Assembly: GCA_003978665.1 (NCBI GenBank) | Contig: QNYQ01000020.1 | Coordinates: 1-44,222, forward strand | DNA length: 44,222 nucleotides | DNA from: Hyperthermus sp. | Lineage (GTDB): Archaea; Thermoproteota; Thermoprotei_A; Sulfolobales; Pyrodictiaceae | Reading direction: 5' to 3' | Notes under the pieces: generated by a model | Databases searched by the model: none | The model's input: the letters and a program-made list of their open reading frames with translations, nothing else | Told to the model about the DNA's origin: nothing | Program-made: the position numbers and the translations under genes | Shown here: positions 34,052 through 42,836 of the stretch, one piece after another | Layout: each line of letters opens with the position of its first letter | Numbering within the stretch: position 1 is the first letter of the stretch

Positions 34052-35254
34052 ATGACGATTCACAATAACATATACAATGTACTCCTTATACACGGTTTCT
34101 TCCCATTCTCATCAAATACCTCAACTACTGAAACAGGTTCATCACTAGCTACATGGATAATAGCGTTGAGCATACTGGCTTCAACCATAATGTCCATGCT
34201 GGCATTTCTTGGAATAAGCCAAGGCATGCAGCTTAGAATATGGAAGAACCAGGTTGAGTCCAAGCTAAGGATCATTGAAGGCTACGTAAGAGAAGCCGAA
34301 TCCTCAGCCCTTGAGCTACTTAAGAGCAGTGGTGCAAGAAACCCACAAGATGTTGTAGCACGCGTAAAGGACTTTTTCATGATAGGGCCTGTAACCATAG
34401 AGCCCATTGACATAATAAGGAGGCTAGAGAGTATTATCCGTACAGGAGAGGTGCACATTGAGCGCATAGTTAAGGATTCACTGCCTTCAAGTATAAGTGA
34501 ACATATCCTAAAGAACACTGTAACACTCTTATCGCTACTTAACGCCTTAAACACGATATATAAGTACTTACGCCATTTGCTACTGCTCGGAGTCAAATCG
34601 AAAAACGCAATGCTAGTAGCCCAAGTGTGGATGATGATGCCACTCTACCTGCGCATAGCCAAAGCCTACAGGGAAGCAGTTAACGCAGTATCCAAAGGCA
34701 TACCCATAGGTGACTCGGCAGGCCCCCTTGCAGCATATAAGATAGCCATGGAATCGAAACCACTAAGTAAAATGAAGGAGATCGTAAAAGACACAGTCTA
34801 CGGTGAATACAACTATGAAGATAGGAGACTTATAGTGGTGAAAGCAAAAGGTCCAGGCAGCACTGTAGGCAGGCCCGGAGAGGCTGTAGAAAAACTACTC
34901 GAAGATACTACAATAGCGTCAAGCCTTGCGGCAATAATAACCATTGACGCAGCCTTAAAGTTTGAGGGAGAAGAGACAGGTACAATAGCTGAGGGTATAG
35001 GAGTAGCTATGGGAGACCCGGGCCCAGAGAAGATAAGAATAGAGCGACTGGCCTCTAAACTCAGGGTACCCCTCTACGCGATAGTAGTCAAAATGAGTAT
35101 GGAAGAGGCAATAAATGCAATAACACAGAACATAGTGGAAGGTGTCACAAAGGCTGTAGAGAAAGCCAAAAGAATCATAAAGGAATCCACGAGACCAGGC
35201 GATACGATCATCCTGGTAGGCGTAGGTAACAGCATAGGTGTAGGTCAAGCCTAA
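34052..35254 (+). CDS. DUF1512 archaeal protein, membrane-anchored
   Basis: 400 residues from ATG 34052, which has GGTG seven bases upstream; an upstream TTG at 34031 would add seven residues. A single membrane segment (TWIIALSILASTIMSMLAFLGI) lies near residues 33-54, followed by a long helical part (RIIEGYVREAESSALELLKSS) and a C-terminal alpha/beta part rich in Gly (KAKGPGSTVGRPGEAVEK, IAEGIGVAMGDPGPEK, IILVGVGNSIGVGQA). The family is restricted to archaea and has no established function. It lies between methionine aminopeptidase and the zinc-ribbon gene. Confidence 0.85.
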   Translation: MTIHNNIYNVLLIHGFFPFSSNTSTTETGSSLATWIIALSILASTIMSMLAFLGISQGMQLRIWKNQVESKLRIIEGYVREAESSALELLKSSGARNPQDVVARVKDFFMIGPVTIEPIDIIRRLESIIRTGEVHIERIVKDSLPSSISEHILKNTVTLLSLLNALNTIYKYLRHLLLLGVKSKNAMLVAQVWMMMPLYLRIAKAYREAVNAVSKGIPIGDSAGPLAAYKIAMESKPLSKMKEIVKDTVYGEYNYEDRRLIVVKAKGPGSTVGRPGEAVEKLLEDTTIASSLAAIITIDAALKFEGEETGTIAEGIGVAMGDPGPEKIRIERLASKLRVPLYAIVVKMSMEEAINAITQNIVEGVTKAVEKAKRIIKESTRPGDTIILVGVGNSIGVGQA

Positions 35255-35295
35255 AACAGCTGAGGCGGGCTAGTCTTAAGAAAGAAGGTGAAAGT

Positions 35296-35640
35296 ATGCA
35301 GGCAGAAATCCCACTAATAATCTTGCTTACACTCTCCCTTTACTCCCTAGTGATGGTTATCTTAACGGCCGTGGGAATAAGGTCCCAAAGAAGAGTTAGG
35401 GGACGCGAAAGAATCATTACACAAGTGGTATGCGAGAATTGCGGCTATAAGGTTACCCGATCCTTTACGCCTGGCGACTACGTAGGAGCTAAGACGAGAG
35501 AAAAGTGTCCACGTTGCGGTTCACCAATGAGGATTTCACTCATATTTGTAGAGAAGGACGCTAGTATTTCACGCTATCTTTTCACCTCAAGAGAACCCGG
35601 GAATGCGGGCTACTACAAATCCCTAATAAGGCTTAAATAG
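35296..35640 (+). CDS. Membrane-anchored zinc-ribbon protein
   Basis: 114 residues. One N-terminal membrane segment (IPLIILLTLSLYSLVMVILTAVGI, about 5-28), a basic stretch (RSQRRVRGRERI), then a zinc ribbon from two CxxC pairs (CENC at 50-53 and CPRC at 76-79). The ribbon side should face the cytoplasm by the positive-inside rule. The function is unknown; it may serve nucleic-acid or protein binding at the membrane. It follows DUF1512 by 41 bases, so the two may act together. The stop codon overlaps the 5S rRNA TATA. Confidence 0.78.
   Translation: MQAEIPLIILLTLSLYSLVMVILTAVGIRSQRRVRGRERIITQVVCENCGYKVTRSFTPGDYVGAKTREKCPRCGSPMRISLIFVEKDASISRYLFTSREPGNAGYYKSLIRLK
35630..35640 (+). promoter_or_regulatory. 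5S rRNA TATA element
   Basis: GGCTTAAATAG ends in the TAG stop of the zinc-ribbon gene. The 5S RNA begins about 39 bases after its first base. The same 11-mer precedes the candidate sRNA at 28845. Confidence 0.6.
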
Positions 35641-35668
35641 GACTCCACGCCCCTTTGTCCCCTCTCTT

Positions 35669-35796
35669 GGCCCGACCCGGCCATAGCGGCTGGGCAACAC
35701 CCGGTCTCATTTCGAACCCGGAAGTTAAGCCAGCCGCGTTGGGGGTAGCCGTGGGGTCCGCGAGGCCCCGCAGCTCCCCCAAGCTGGGATCGGGCC
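35669..35796 (+). rRNA. rrf: 5S ribosomal RNA
   Basis: About 128 bases beginning GGCCCGACCCGGCCATAGCG and ending GGGATCGGGCC, whose ends pair as helix I (GGCCCGA with TCGGGCC). The internal segment ACCCGGTCTCATTTCGAACC followed by CGGAAGTTAAGC is the conserved 5S core. GC is very high, as expected in a hyperthermophile. The gene stands alone: no 16S or 23S lies within the window, as is common in Crenarchaeota. The ends may be off by one or two bases. Confidence 0.95.
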
Positions 35797-35986
35797 GTCA
35801 AAGGAACGCTGCAAGGTTGATCCACCATACAACAACTGCTTAGTCCTCTCCTGGCTAGTCCCCAACCAGGTAGCGGTGTAGAAGCTTGAAGCATAACACC
35901 TTTTACCTTCACCGTCCAGCTACAATCCCTGGTCAACGCTTCTAGCTAATCACTCTCATGACGAGTGGCCTAAGTAGGTGTTGGTC

Positions 35987-36676
35987 TTGAGCGGTTATAT
36001 AAGATGGCTCGGGCACTCAGCGTTCGAGATCTACCTGGCTGGTAATGTGATTCTTGTTGACCCCTGGATCTCAAACCCGTTATCGCCAGTTTCGGTGGGA
36101 GAGTATCGCGGAAGAGTTGACTTGATCGTAGTGACTCATGATCACATGGATCATGTTGGTGACACGCTAGAACTGTTAAAGATTAATCCGGGCGCACGGC
36201 TTGTGGCCGTCTATGAGCTTGCCAACCATATTGGTGAACAACTAGGTGACCCCGGGAGGGTAGTAGGCGCTAACATAGGTGGTCCAGTTAGAGTTGAGGG
36301 GGTAAACACAACGATTCTCTTCTTTCCTGCAACCCACAGCTCTACTAGAGGTGTTGCAACCAGTGTACTGCTATCAGATGGTAAAACCAGTGTATTCCAT
36401 GCGGGCGATACAGGCCTCTTCTCTGAAATGGAGCTAATAGGCGAGCTCTATGGTGTAGATATAGCATTAGTGCCTATTGGGGGACACTTCACCATGGATG
36501 CCTTGCAGGCGGCGAAAGCAGTGCAAATGCTTAAAGCTAAGGTGGCAATACCCATGCACTACAACACGTTCCCCCTCATATCAGCGAACCCTGACGACTT
36601 TGAGAGAAAGGTTAAGCAGCTTTCCCCTTCGACGAGAGTGATTGTACTGAAGCCTGGCGAAAAATACGAGTTCTAG
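35987..36676 (+). CDS. UPF0173-type metal-dependent hydrolase
   Basis: 229 residues from TTG 35987, which has GGTG six bases upstream; a GTG at 35978 would add three residues. YIRWLGHSAFEIYLAG is the usual start, VVTHDHMDHVGD the HxHxDH metal site, FHAGDTGLF the Asp ligand and PMHYNTFPLI the last His. It is a metallo-beta-lactamase-fold enzyme with no known substrate. It is separated by about 115 bases from pheS and is probably a separate unit. Confidence 0.9.
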   Translation: MSGYIRWLGHSAFEIYLAGNVILVDPWISNPLSPVSVGEYRGRVDLIVVTHDHMDHVGDTLELLKINPGARLVAVYELANHIGEQLGDPGRVVGANIGGPVRVEGVNTTILFFPATHSSTRGVATSVLLSDGKTSVFHAGDTGLFSEMELIGELYGVDIALVPIGGHFTMDALQAAKAVQMLKAKVAIPMHYNTFPLISANPDDFERKVKQLSPSTRVIVLKPGEKYEF

Positions 36677-36790
36677 ACGTGTATTGGCAAAGAGGATGGC
36701 TGGTATTGTAGCCGTAGTACCGCATCTAGAGTATAGGAGCATAGGAGACCATCCCAGTAGTCCAGCAGAGCGGCAGGGGTGTATTCGGTA

Positions 36791-38305
36791 ATGAACGTTC
36801 GCCAAGTCTTTCTTTCAGAGGCAGAGTATGAGTTTCTGAAAAAGCTGAGTGAAAGAATGGTGGGAGGCGAGAGGAGACTTTACAGTGTAGACGAGCTCTC
36901 TAAACTCACGGGTATCAGTAAGAGCTCGATAGAGTCTCTCATAAGGCTTCTTGAGGAGAAGGGCTTAGTAAGGATAGTTAGAAGAGAAAGGGAGATATAT
37001 AGCTTAACCAGCGTTGCTAGGAAGTACATGGAGCAGGGTTTTCCTGAGGAGAGGCTTGTAAGAAAGCTCCAGGAGTCCGGCGGGGAGTTGCCTGTAAAAT
37101 CTGTTCAAGAGCTCATGGGCGGCGAGGCGGCCATAGCTATTGCCCACGCGCTACGTAAAAAGTGGATACGTTTATCCTCCGGCAAGGTAGAACTAGTAGT
37201 GGATCCCGGGGAAGCATTGGCAGTAGAACGTAAATACTTAGAGGCCATAGCCTCGAACAAGCCCCAAGCTCTTCCTAGAAGTGTGGTCGAGGAGCTCAAG
37301 CATAGGAAGTTGTTGAGCGTGGAGAGAAGGGCTGAGAGCCTAGTCGAGTTCCTAGCTGATCCCCGCGAGATTATAGCTAAGAGTACCGTGGAAATTGGCG
37401 CGCTCACCAAGGATCTAATAGTTTCAGGGGCTTGGAAGAGGGCTAGACTAAAGAGCTATGATATCACAGCCAGCCCGCCTCACATAAGAATGGGTAGGAC
37501 TAACTTTTTCCGCGAGTTTATAGACTATATTAGGGAGTTGATGAGGGAACTAGGCTTCATCGAGGTGGAATCTCCTCCTATTGAGTTAGAGTTCTGGAAT
37601 TATGATGTACTCTACCAACCCCAGTTCCATCCAGCCCGGCAGGCTACGGACACATTTATTGTTGAATCCCCTAGCCGGGGCACTGTAGGTGACGCTTCAA
37701 TAATTGAAAGAGTTAAAAAGCTGCATGAGGTGGGAGATGATGAGTCAACGGGCTGGCAGTATTCATGGAGTCTGGAGAGGGCGCTGAGAATAATACTTAG
37801 AAGTCATACTACAGCTGTCTCAGCTAGAGTGTTGGCAGCCAGGCCTACTCCTCCTTTCCGCTACTTTACCATAGGTAGAGTCTACAGAGTTGAAAAAATA
37901 GACGCGAACCATCTACCAGAATTCCATCAGGTTGACGGTATTGCCTCCGAGGATGATGTGGATCTTAGGTGGCTTTTAGGCTTCTTAAGCGAGTTTCTTG
38001 AAAGACTCGGGTTTGCGGAATATAAGTTTAGGCCAGCCTATTTCCCCTTTACCGAACCCAGTATTGAGGGGTATGTACGCATAGGCGGTAGGTGGCTCGA
38101 AATACTGGGTGCTGGCCTCTTCCGCCCCGAAGTGCTCCGGGCTGTTGGAGTAGACTATACTGTTGCAGCTTGGGGTATGGGTATAGAAAGGCTCGCCATG
38201 GCTCTCTATGGCCTAAATGATATAAGACAACTATACAGCTACAATGCCAGCTTTGTAGAGTCCATTCCCATAGGGTGGCGTGTTTATGCCGGTGCTAAAG
38301 TTTAA
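36791..38305 (+). CDS. pheS: Phenylalanyl-tRNA synthetase alpha subunit
   Basis: 504 residues from ATG 36791 (GGGGTG SD); a GTG at 36779 would add four residues. The N-terminus has winged-helix repeats (LTGISKSSIESLIRLLEEKGLVRI), as in archaeal PheS. The class II core has motif 1 (FFREFIDYIRELMRELGFIEVE), motif 2 (FTIGRVYRVEKIDANHLPEFHQVDG) and motif 3 (AWGMGIERLAM). It charges tRNA-Phe as an alpha2beta2 complex with PheT, encoded immediately downstream and overlapping. Confidence 0.95.
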   Translation: MNVRQVFLSEAEYEFLKKLSERMVGGERRLYSVDELSKLTGISKSSIESLIRLLEEKGLVRIVRREREIYSLTSVARKYMEQGFPEERLVRKLQESGGELPVKSVQELMGGEAAIAIAHALRKKWIRLSSGKVELVVDPGEALAVERKYLEAIASNKPQALPRSVVEELKHRKLLSVERRAESLVEFLADPREIIAKSTVEIGALTKDLIVSGAWKRARLKSYDITASPPHIRMGRTNFFREFIDYIRELMRELGFIEVESPPIELEFWNYDVLYQPQFHPARQATDTFIVESPSRGTVGDASIIERVKKLHEVGDDESTGWQYSWSLERALRIILRSHTTAVSARVLAARPTPPFRYFTIGRVYRVEKIDANHLPEFHQVDGIASEDDVDLRWLLGFLSEFLERLGFAEYKFRPAYFPFTEPSIEGYVRIGGRWLEILGAGLFRPEVLRAVGVDYTVAAWGMGIERLAMALYGLNDIRQLYSYNASFVESIPIGWRVYAGAKV

Positions 38306-39941
38306 GCCGGGTAGGATAGAGGAAGTGATAGGAGCGTCTTTAAACGAGTCGTTGAGGATAATTGAGTCGTTAAAAATCGAAGTTGAACTACACGACTATG
38401 TGGAACTAGAGGTGGAGGTAGATAGGCCCGACATGTACAGTCTTGAAGGGATAGCTAGGCAGGCCAGGGGCGTGATGGGGCTTGAGGAGGGTCTGCCGTC
38501 TTATGAGCTCTTAGATACACCATATGAGATCAAGGTATCGCATGTTGCTACAAGACCCTATATAGCGTCAGCCATAGTATGGGATGTTAATGTTGACGAG
38601 GACTATCTAGAAGAGCTTATTCAGTTCCAGGAGAAACTCCATATAAGTATAGGCTCTGGTAGAAGTCGAGTAGCTATAGGCCTGCACGACCTAGAGAAGC
38701 TCCCTTCAACCCGTTTAACCTACGCTTTTGAAGATATAGACAACGTAGTCTTCACTCCACTAGGCTACGAGAAGAAGATGAGCCTAAGGGAGGTTTTCAG
38801 CATTACGGAGCAAGGCAGAAAGTACGGTGGTATTTCGAGGAGCGGCAACAAGCATCCTGTCCTACGTGCTGGCGGTGAAGTGATAAGCGTACCCCCCGTA
38901 ATTAATGCCGAGCTCACACGTATAGAGCCTGGTACTAGACACGTGTTTATAGACGTAACTGGTCCAGAGCTTAAACCCGTACTAGATACATTATCCATCC
39001 TTGTAGCTAACCTGGCGGAGAGGGGAAAAGGAAGGATAGGCAGGGTTACTGTTAAGACGTCTTACGGGATAATGAGAGAACCTACACTAAATCATACTAC
39101 ACGTAGGCTAAGGCTAAGCTACGTGGAAAGAGTGCTGGGTATAAGGCTTGATCCCTTCACTGCAATACACCACTTGAGGCGTATGCGCTATGATGCACGA
39201 CCCTTAGACGAAGAGATTATCGAAGTACTTGTTCCGAGATATAGGATAGACGTGATGCATCCTATAGACCTTGTAGAGGATATAATGTTAAGCATAGGGC
39301 TTCACAATTTGAAGCCGAAGAGGCCCAGAAGACTTCTGAGGGGCAGACTCAAGCCCTCGTACTACTGGGGAAGAGAGGCTAGGAGAATACTGGCTTATAT
39401 GGGGTTTGTAGAGTTAATGGGTTATACCCTCGTACCCTGCAGTTACATAGAATTCTCACCCGGGGCCCAAAAACCCATAAAGTTGGCTAACCCTGTAGGT
39501 CCAGAGTCGGCTTGTATACGTTCCTCACTGGTACCCTTGCTGCTTCGTGCCGCGTCAAGAAATCAGCATTATGTGCCGCTCAAGGTGTTTGAGTCTGGCG
39601 AGGCTTATGTGCGCGACGAGTCCTCGGATGTCAAGGTTTCTGCGCGTAAGCGTATTGCTATGTTAATTATGAACCATAGAGTAGGATATGAGGATATCCA
39701 AGCATACACATACAAGCTGCTCGCAGCGCTGGGAGACCAGGTGGTCGAGGTGAAAAGGTTTTCGCACAGGATTTTCATCGAGGGCAGGGCGGCCCACATA
39801 AGGACGCAAAACAAAGTTGAAATAGTCCTAGGCGAGGTACACCCGCAAGTCCTAGAAGAATTTGGCATAACGTATCCAACTGCTATTGCCGAGATAGATT
39901 ACACCAGTCTGGACACACTAGTGGGAGAAACCAAGCCATAA
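38286..39941 (+). CDS. pheT: Phenylalanyl-tRNA synthetase beta subunit
   Basis: 551 residues from ATG 38286. A GTG at 38280 lies only two bases after the SD GGGTGG, which favours the ATG. The start lies within pheS (20-base overlap). Features are VEVDRPDMYSLEGIARQARGV (B3/B4 region), FIDVTGPELKPVLDTLSILV, the B5 domain (VLVPRYRIDVMHPIDLVEDIMLSIG) and the catalytic-like core (ANPVGPESACIRSSLVPLLL). The archaeal form is shorter than the bacterial one, as here. Confidence 0.95.
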   Translation: MPVLKFKPGRIEEVIGASLNESLRIIESLKIEVELHDYVELEVEVDRPDMYSLEGIARQARGVMGLEEGLPSYELLDTPYEIKVSHVATRPYIASAIVWDVNVDEDYLEELIQFQEKLHISIGSGRSRVAIGLHDLEKLPSTRLTYAFEDIDNVVFTPLGYEKKMSLREVFSITEQGRKYGGISRSGNKHPVLRAGGEVISVPPVINAELTRIEPGTRHVFIDVTGPELKPVLDTLSILVANLAERGKGRIGRVTVKTSYGIMREPTLNHTTRRLRLSYVERVLGIRLDPFTAIHHLRRMRYDARPLDEEIIEVLVPRYRIDVMHPIDLVEDIMLSIGLHNLKPKRPRRLLRGRLKPSYYWGREARRILAYMGFVELMGYTLVPCSYIEFSPGAQKPIKLANPVGPESACIRSSLVPLLLRAASRNQHYVPLKVFESGEAYVRDESSDVKVSARKRIAMLIMNHRVGYEDIQAYTYKLLAALGDQVVEVKRFSHRIFIEGRAAHIRTQNKVEIVLGEVHPQVLEEFGITYPTAIAEIDYTSLDTLVGETKP

Positions 39942-39967
39942 TAAATTATGACACTAGAAACAACCAG

Positions 39968-40040
39968 TGTGCCCCGCCCCTAACACCCCAGGTTCATCGA
40001 GCCTCCTCTGAGGCCCTCTTGGGGCTCCAGAAGGCGGGGC
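39968..40040 (-). ncRNA. Candidate H/ACA guide RNA between pheT and tyrS
   Basis: In minus sense, GCCCCGCC (40040-40033) pairs with GGCGGGGC (39978-39971), and ACA (39970-39968) follows directly. Above the 8-bp stem is a pocket with 5' side TTCTGGAG and 3' side TGTTAGG, then a 5-bp stem CCCCA/TGGGG, an asymmetric loop with GA on both sides, and a 7-bp hairpin capped by AGAG. The distance from the pocket top to ACA is 15, matching the H/ACA rule of 14-16. The predicted target is CCUAACA-UN-CUCCAGAA, not identified. On the plus strand no ACA follows the hairpin. A terminator is the alternative. Confidence 0.45.
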
Positions 40041-40200
40041 CATGTATGCAGAAGCTGCCTCTCGCCTGTTTTCACTCTAGTGTCTAACCAGTAACCCTTA
40101 TAGTCTTGCTTGCTCGTTGACAGCTCTCGTGCACTCCTAGGGGAAGTTCATGGACTAACGACGGGCTTATTGAAGCTTAACTGCCTGAGGGGTTTAGCCC

Positions 40201-41286
40201 ATGGACATAGAGGATAGGGTCAATCTAATAACAAGGAACCTACAAGAGGTTGTGACCCTCAAAGAGCTTTACGCTCTACTTGAGGTAAACGACAAGCCCA
40301 AAGGCTATATAGGCTTTGAGCCCAGCGGCCTTTTCCACATAGGTTGGCTTATCTGGGCCAATAAGGTAAAAGATTTAGTTAATGCTGGAGTCGACTTCTA
40401 CCTCCTCGCTGCCACATGGCATGCATGGATTAATGACAAGCTTGGAGGAGACATAGAGCTAATAAGGAAGGCAGCTAAGCACGTCATACATGTGCTTGAA
40501 GCAATAGGGGTCGACACCTCTAGGATTCACGTGGTCTTCTCTGAGGAGATGATATCCGACAGCGATTATTGGACCCTCCTGCTTAAGGTTGCTAAGTCTA
40601 ACACTCTTGCTAGAGTGAGGAGAGCGTTGACCATTATGGGTAGGCGCGCTGAAGAAGCTGACCTTGATGTATCCAAGCTCATATACCCCTTGATGCAAGT
40701 TACCGATATCTTCTATTTAGATCTAGACATAGCTCTAGGGGGCATGGATCAAAGAAAGGCGCACATGCTGGCGCGGGATACGGCGGATAAAATCGGTATG
40801 AAGAAAGTAATCGCTCTACATACCCCTCTGCTTACCGGGCTACAGGGCGCTAGGAGAATGAATTCACATAAGGAGTTAGACGAGCTAGCGTTGGACGTGA
40901 AAATGAGCAAGTCGAAACCAGAGACGGCAATATTCGTGTTCGATGATCCAGAGGAGGTCGAAAGGAAAATACTTAAGGCGTACTGTCCCCCGAGAAGCGT
41001 TGAGTTCAATCCTATAATCGAGATAAACAAGTATATATTGTTCACGGAACCAGGATTTGAATTATTAGTCGAGCGTCCAGCAAAATACGGAGGAACAATA
41101 ACCATAAGCTCTTATAGTGAGCTAGAGAAAATGTATGTGGAAGGCAGCCTACATCCCCTTGACCTCAAGAAGGCAACTGCATCAGCCCTTAATAAGGTAT
41201 TAGAGCCCATAAGGAGATACTTCAGAGCCAATAAAGACGCTAGAAATCTGCTTGAAGAACTCAGAAAGGTTGAAGTTACAAGGTGA
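40201..41286 (+). CDS. tyrS: Tyrosyl-tRNA synthetase
   Basis: 361 residues, archaeal/eukaryotic type. YIGFEPSGLFHIGWL holds the HIGH-like HIGW (46-49), and VKMSKSKP the KMSKS (234-238). TDIFYLDLDIALGGMDQRKAHMLAR is the Tyr/AMP-binding strand with Gln and Asp. It charges tRNA-Tyr. TrpRS is an alternative, but the GMDQRKxHMLAR segment and length fit TyrRS. The start ATG has a GAGGGGTTT SD. A TATA-like CTTATAG lies near 40098-40104. Confidence 0.95.
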   Translation: MDIEDRVNLITRNLQEVVTLKELYALLEVNDKPKGYIGFEPSGLFHIGWLIWANKVKDLVNAGVDFYLLAATWHAWINDKLGGDIELIRKAAKHVIHVLEAIGVDTSRIHVVFSEEMISDSDYWTLLLKVAKSNTLARVRRALTIMGRRAEEADLDVSKLIYPLMQVTDIFYLDLDIALGGMDQRKAHMLARDTADKIGMKKVIALHTPLLTGLQGARRMNSHKELDELALDVKMSKSKPETAIFVFDDPEEVERKILKAYCPPRSVEFNPIIEINKYILFTEPGFELLVERPAKYGGTITISSYSELEKMYVEGSLHPLDLKKATASALNKVLEPIRRYFRANKDARNLLEELRKVEVTR

Positions 41287-41342
41287 TGATGGATAGTATA
41301 AGAGTGCATGTTAACAGCCTCTTCCAGAAGGCCGCGGGGTAG

Positions 41343-41354
41343 TAAACTAGTTTA
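41343..41354 (+). promoter_or_regulatory. Palindromic TATA upstream of the small ORF and dnaG
   Basis: TAAACTAGTTTA is a perfect 12-base palindrome that merges into the TATA-like GTTTATAG (41350-41357). Transcription would begin near 41380, giving a 25-base leader to the ATG at 41405. It could serve as promoter plus operator. Confidence 0.4.
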
Positions 41355-41404
41355 TAGCGCCCTTACACTGCAAGCTACTGGTGGAGTCTCGCGGAGGCTT
41401 AGAC

Positions 41405-41533
41405 ATGCTCAACCCCATGCATATTGCTATCAATATCAATTTGGTTGAGCCCAGTACTCTCTACTCCACGATCGTATTGTGGGTAACTCTGCATTGCAGT
41501 TCAAGACCAAAGTTAGCTCTTGTAACGGGGTAG
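41405..41533 (+). CDS. Likely small protein gene upstream of dnaG, 42 residues
   Basis: ATG to TAG. A clear SD GGAGG (41393-41397) lies seven bases before the ATG, and a palindromic TATA about 25 bases before the predicted transcript start. The residues begin MLNPMHIAININLVEPSTLY and end RPKLALVTG; the middle is hydrophobic (TIVLWVTLHCSS), possibly one short membrane segment or a strand. The ORF ends 27 bases before the dnaG start, so it could also be a leader peptide. I recognise no family. Confidence 0.45.
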   Translation: MLNPMHIAININLVEPSTLYSTIVLWVTLHCSSRPKLALVTG

Positions 41534-41560
41534 GGGACTTATTCGGAGAGGGGACTCGAC

Positions 41561-42805
41561 TTGAAGTACTTAGTTAAAGCAAAGATAACAGTTGAAGGCC
41601 TAGTGAATAAGCACGACATAATAGGGGCAATATTTGGTCAGACAGAGAATCTTTTTGGCGAGGAATTTGACCTACGCGAGCTGCAAGAGAGGGGTAGGAT
41701 AGGTAGGGTTCAAGTAGAAGTTAAACACCAAGAAACCCGTACCACTGGCGAGGTAACAGTACCATCAAATCTTGACAGAGTGGAGACAGCCCTCATAGCA
41801 GCGATGCTTGAATCCGTAGAAAAAGTGGGACCCTATCCCGCTAAGATACAAGTGTATGATATCATCGATGTGAGAGCTGAGAAGATAAAGCGTATTGTAG
41901 AGCGGGCTAAAGAGATACTACGTATCTGGAGCTTTGAGAAGACTCCTGATCTCCGAGAGGTACTGAGAGATATTAGTGAAGCCGTGAAGAGGGGAGAGTT
42001 AATATCGTATGGCCCGGAAAAGCTGCCAGCAGGCCCTGACATAGAGAAGAGTGACGAGATCATAATAGTTGAGGGCCGTGCTGATGTCATAAACCTGCTT
42101 AGGTATGGTTACAGGAATGTAATTGCCCTTGAGGGTGCCAGAGGTAAGATACCGGAGACCATAATAAAGCTCGCACGAAGCAAGAGAACAATAGCCTTTG
42201 TTGACGGGGACCGAGGCGGCGACCTCATACTATGGGAGCTTCTAAGGGTAGCCGACATAGACTATGTTGCACGCGCACCTCCAGGCAAGGAGGTAGAGGA
42301 GCTGACAGGGAAGGAAATAGCTAAGGCATTGAGGAACTTGATGTCAGCAAAAGAATACAGAGAGATTCTTGAAAAGAAGATGCGTGGGTACGAGAAACCC
42401 TTACAAGCAAGTGAGGTACAGATACAGCCCTCTCGAATACGCGAGACTATTGAGCAGCCTCAAACATATGGGCAGCAGCCCATACAAATAGAAGTTGAGA
42501 GAATAGAAATACCCGAGAGCGTAGTAGAGCATATGAAGAGTCTTGTAGGCAGTCTCGAAGCCTTAATATTTGACAAAGATTGGAATGTTGTACAGAAGGT
42601 TCCTGTAAGAAATCTCTACGAGGTATTGGAGGGCATGGAACCTGGCAGAGCATATGCCATCATATATGATGGTATAATAACTCAAAGGATGTTAGACATA
42701 GCTTCTACGAAGGGGGTTAAGCTCCTGATAGCCCATAGGCTAGGTTCTGTAGAGAAAAGGCCGGTGGGTGTGAGTATACTAACCTTTACCGACATCATAG
42801 AGTAA
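41561..42805 (+). CDS. dnaG: Archaeal DnaG (TOPRIM-domain primase-like protein)
   Basis: 414 residues from TTG, with a GGAGAGGGG SD about seven bases upstream. The TOPRIM domain is IIIVEGRADVINLL (catalytic Glu171) and FVDGDRGGD (DxD at 215-217). The N-terminal part (VKAKITVEGLVNKHDIIGAIFGQTENLFG) is the archaeal-specific domain. Archaeal DnaG associates with the exosome and has primase activity in vitro. The C-terminal half has a disordered-looking stretch (QIQPSRIRETIEQPQTYGQQP) before the last domain. Confidence 0.95.
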   Translation: MKYLVKAKITVEGLVNKHDIIGAIFGQTENLFGEEFDLRELQERGRIGRVQVEVKHQETRTTGEVTVPSNLDRVETALIAAMLESVEKVGPYPAKIQVYDIIDVRAEKIKRIVERAKEILRIWSFEKTPDLREVLRDISEAVKRGELISYGPEKLPAGPDIEKSDEIIIVEGRADVINLLRYGYRNVIALEGARGKIPETIIKLARSKRTIAFVDGDRGGDLILWELLRVADIDYVARAPPGKEVEELTGKEIAKALRNLMSAKEYREILEKKMRGYEKPLQASEVQIQPSRIRETIEQPQTYGQQPIQIEVERIEIPESVVEHMKSLVGSLEALIFDKDWNVVQKVPVRNLYEVLEGMEPGRAYAIIYDGIITQRMLDIASTKGVKLLIAHRLGSVEKRPVGVSILTFTDIIE

Positions 42806-42836
42806 CCTTACGGTCATCCCGGATTACTCGGCTGGC

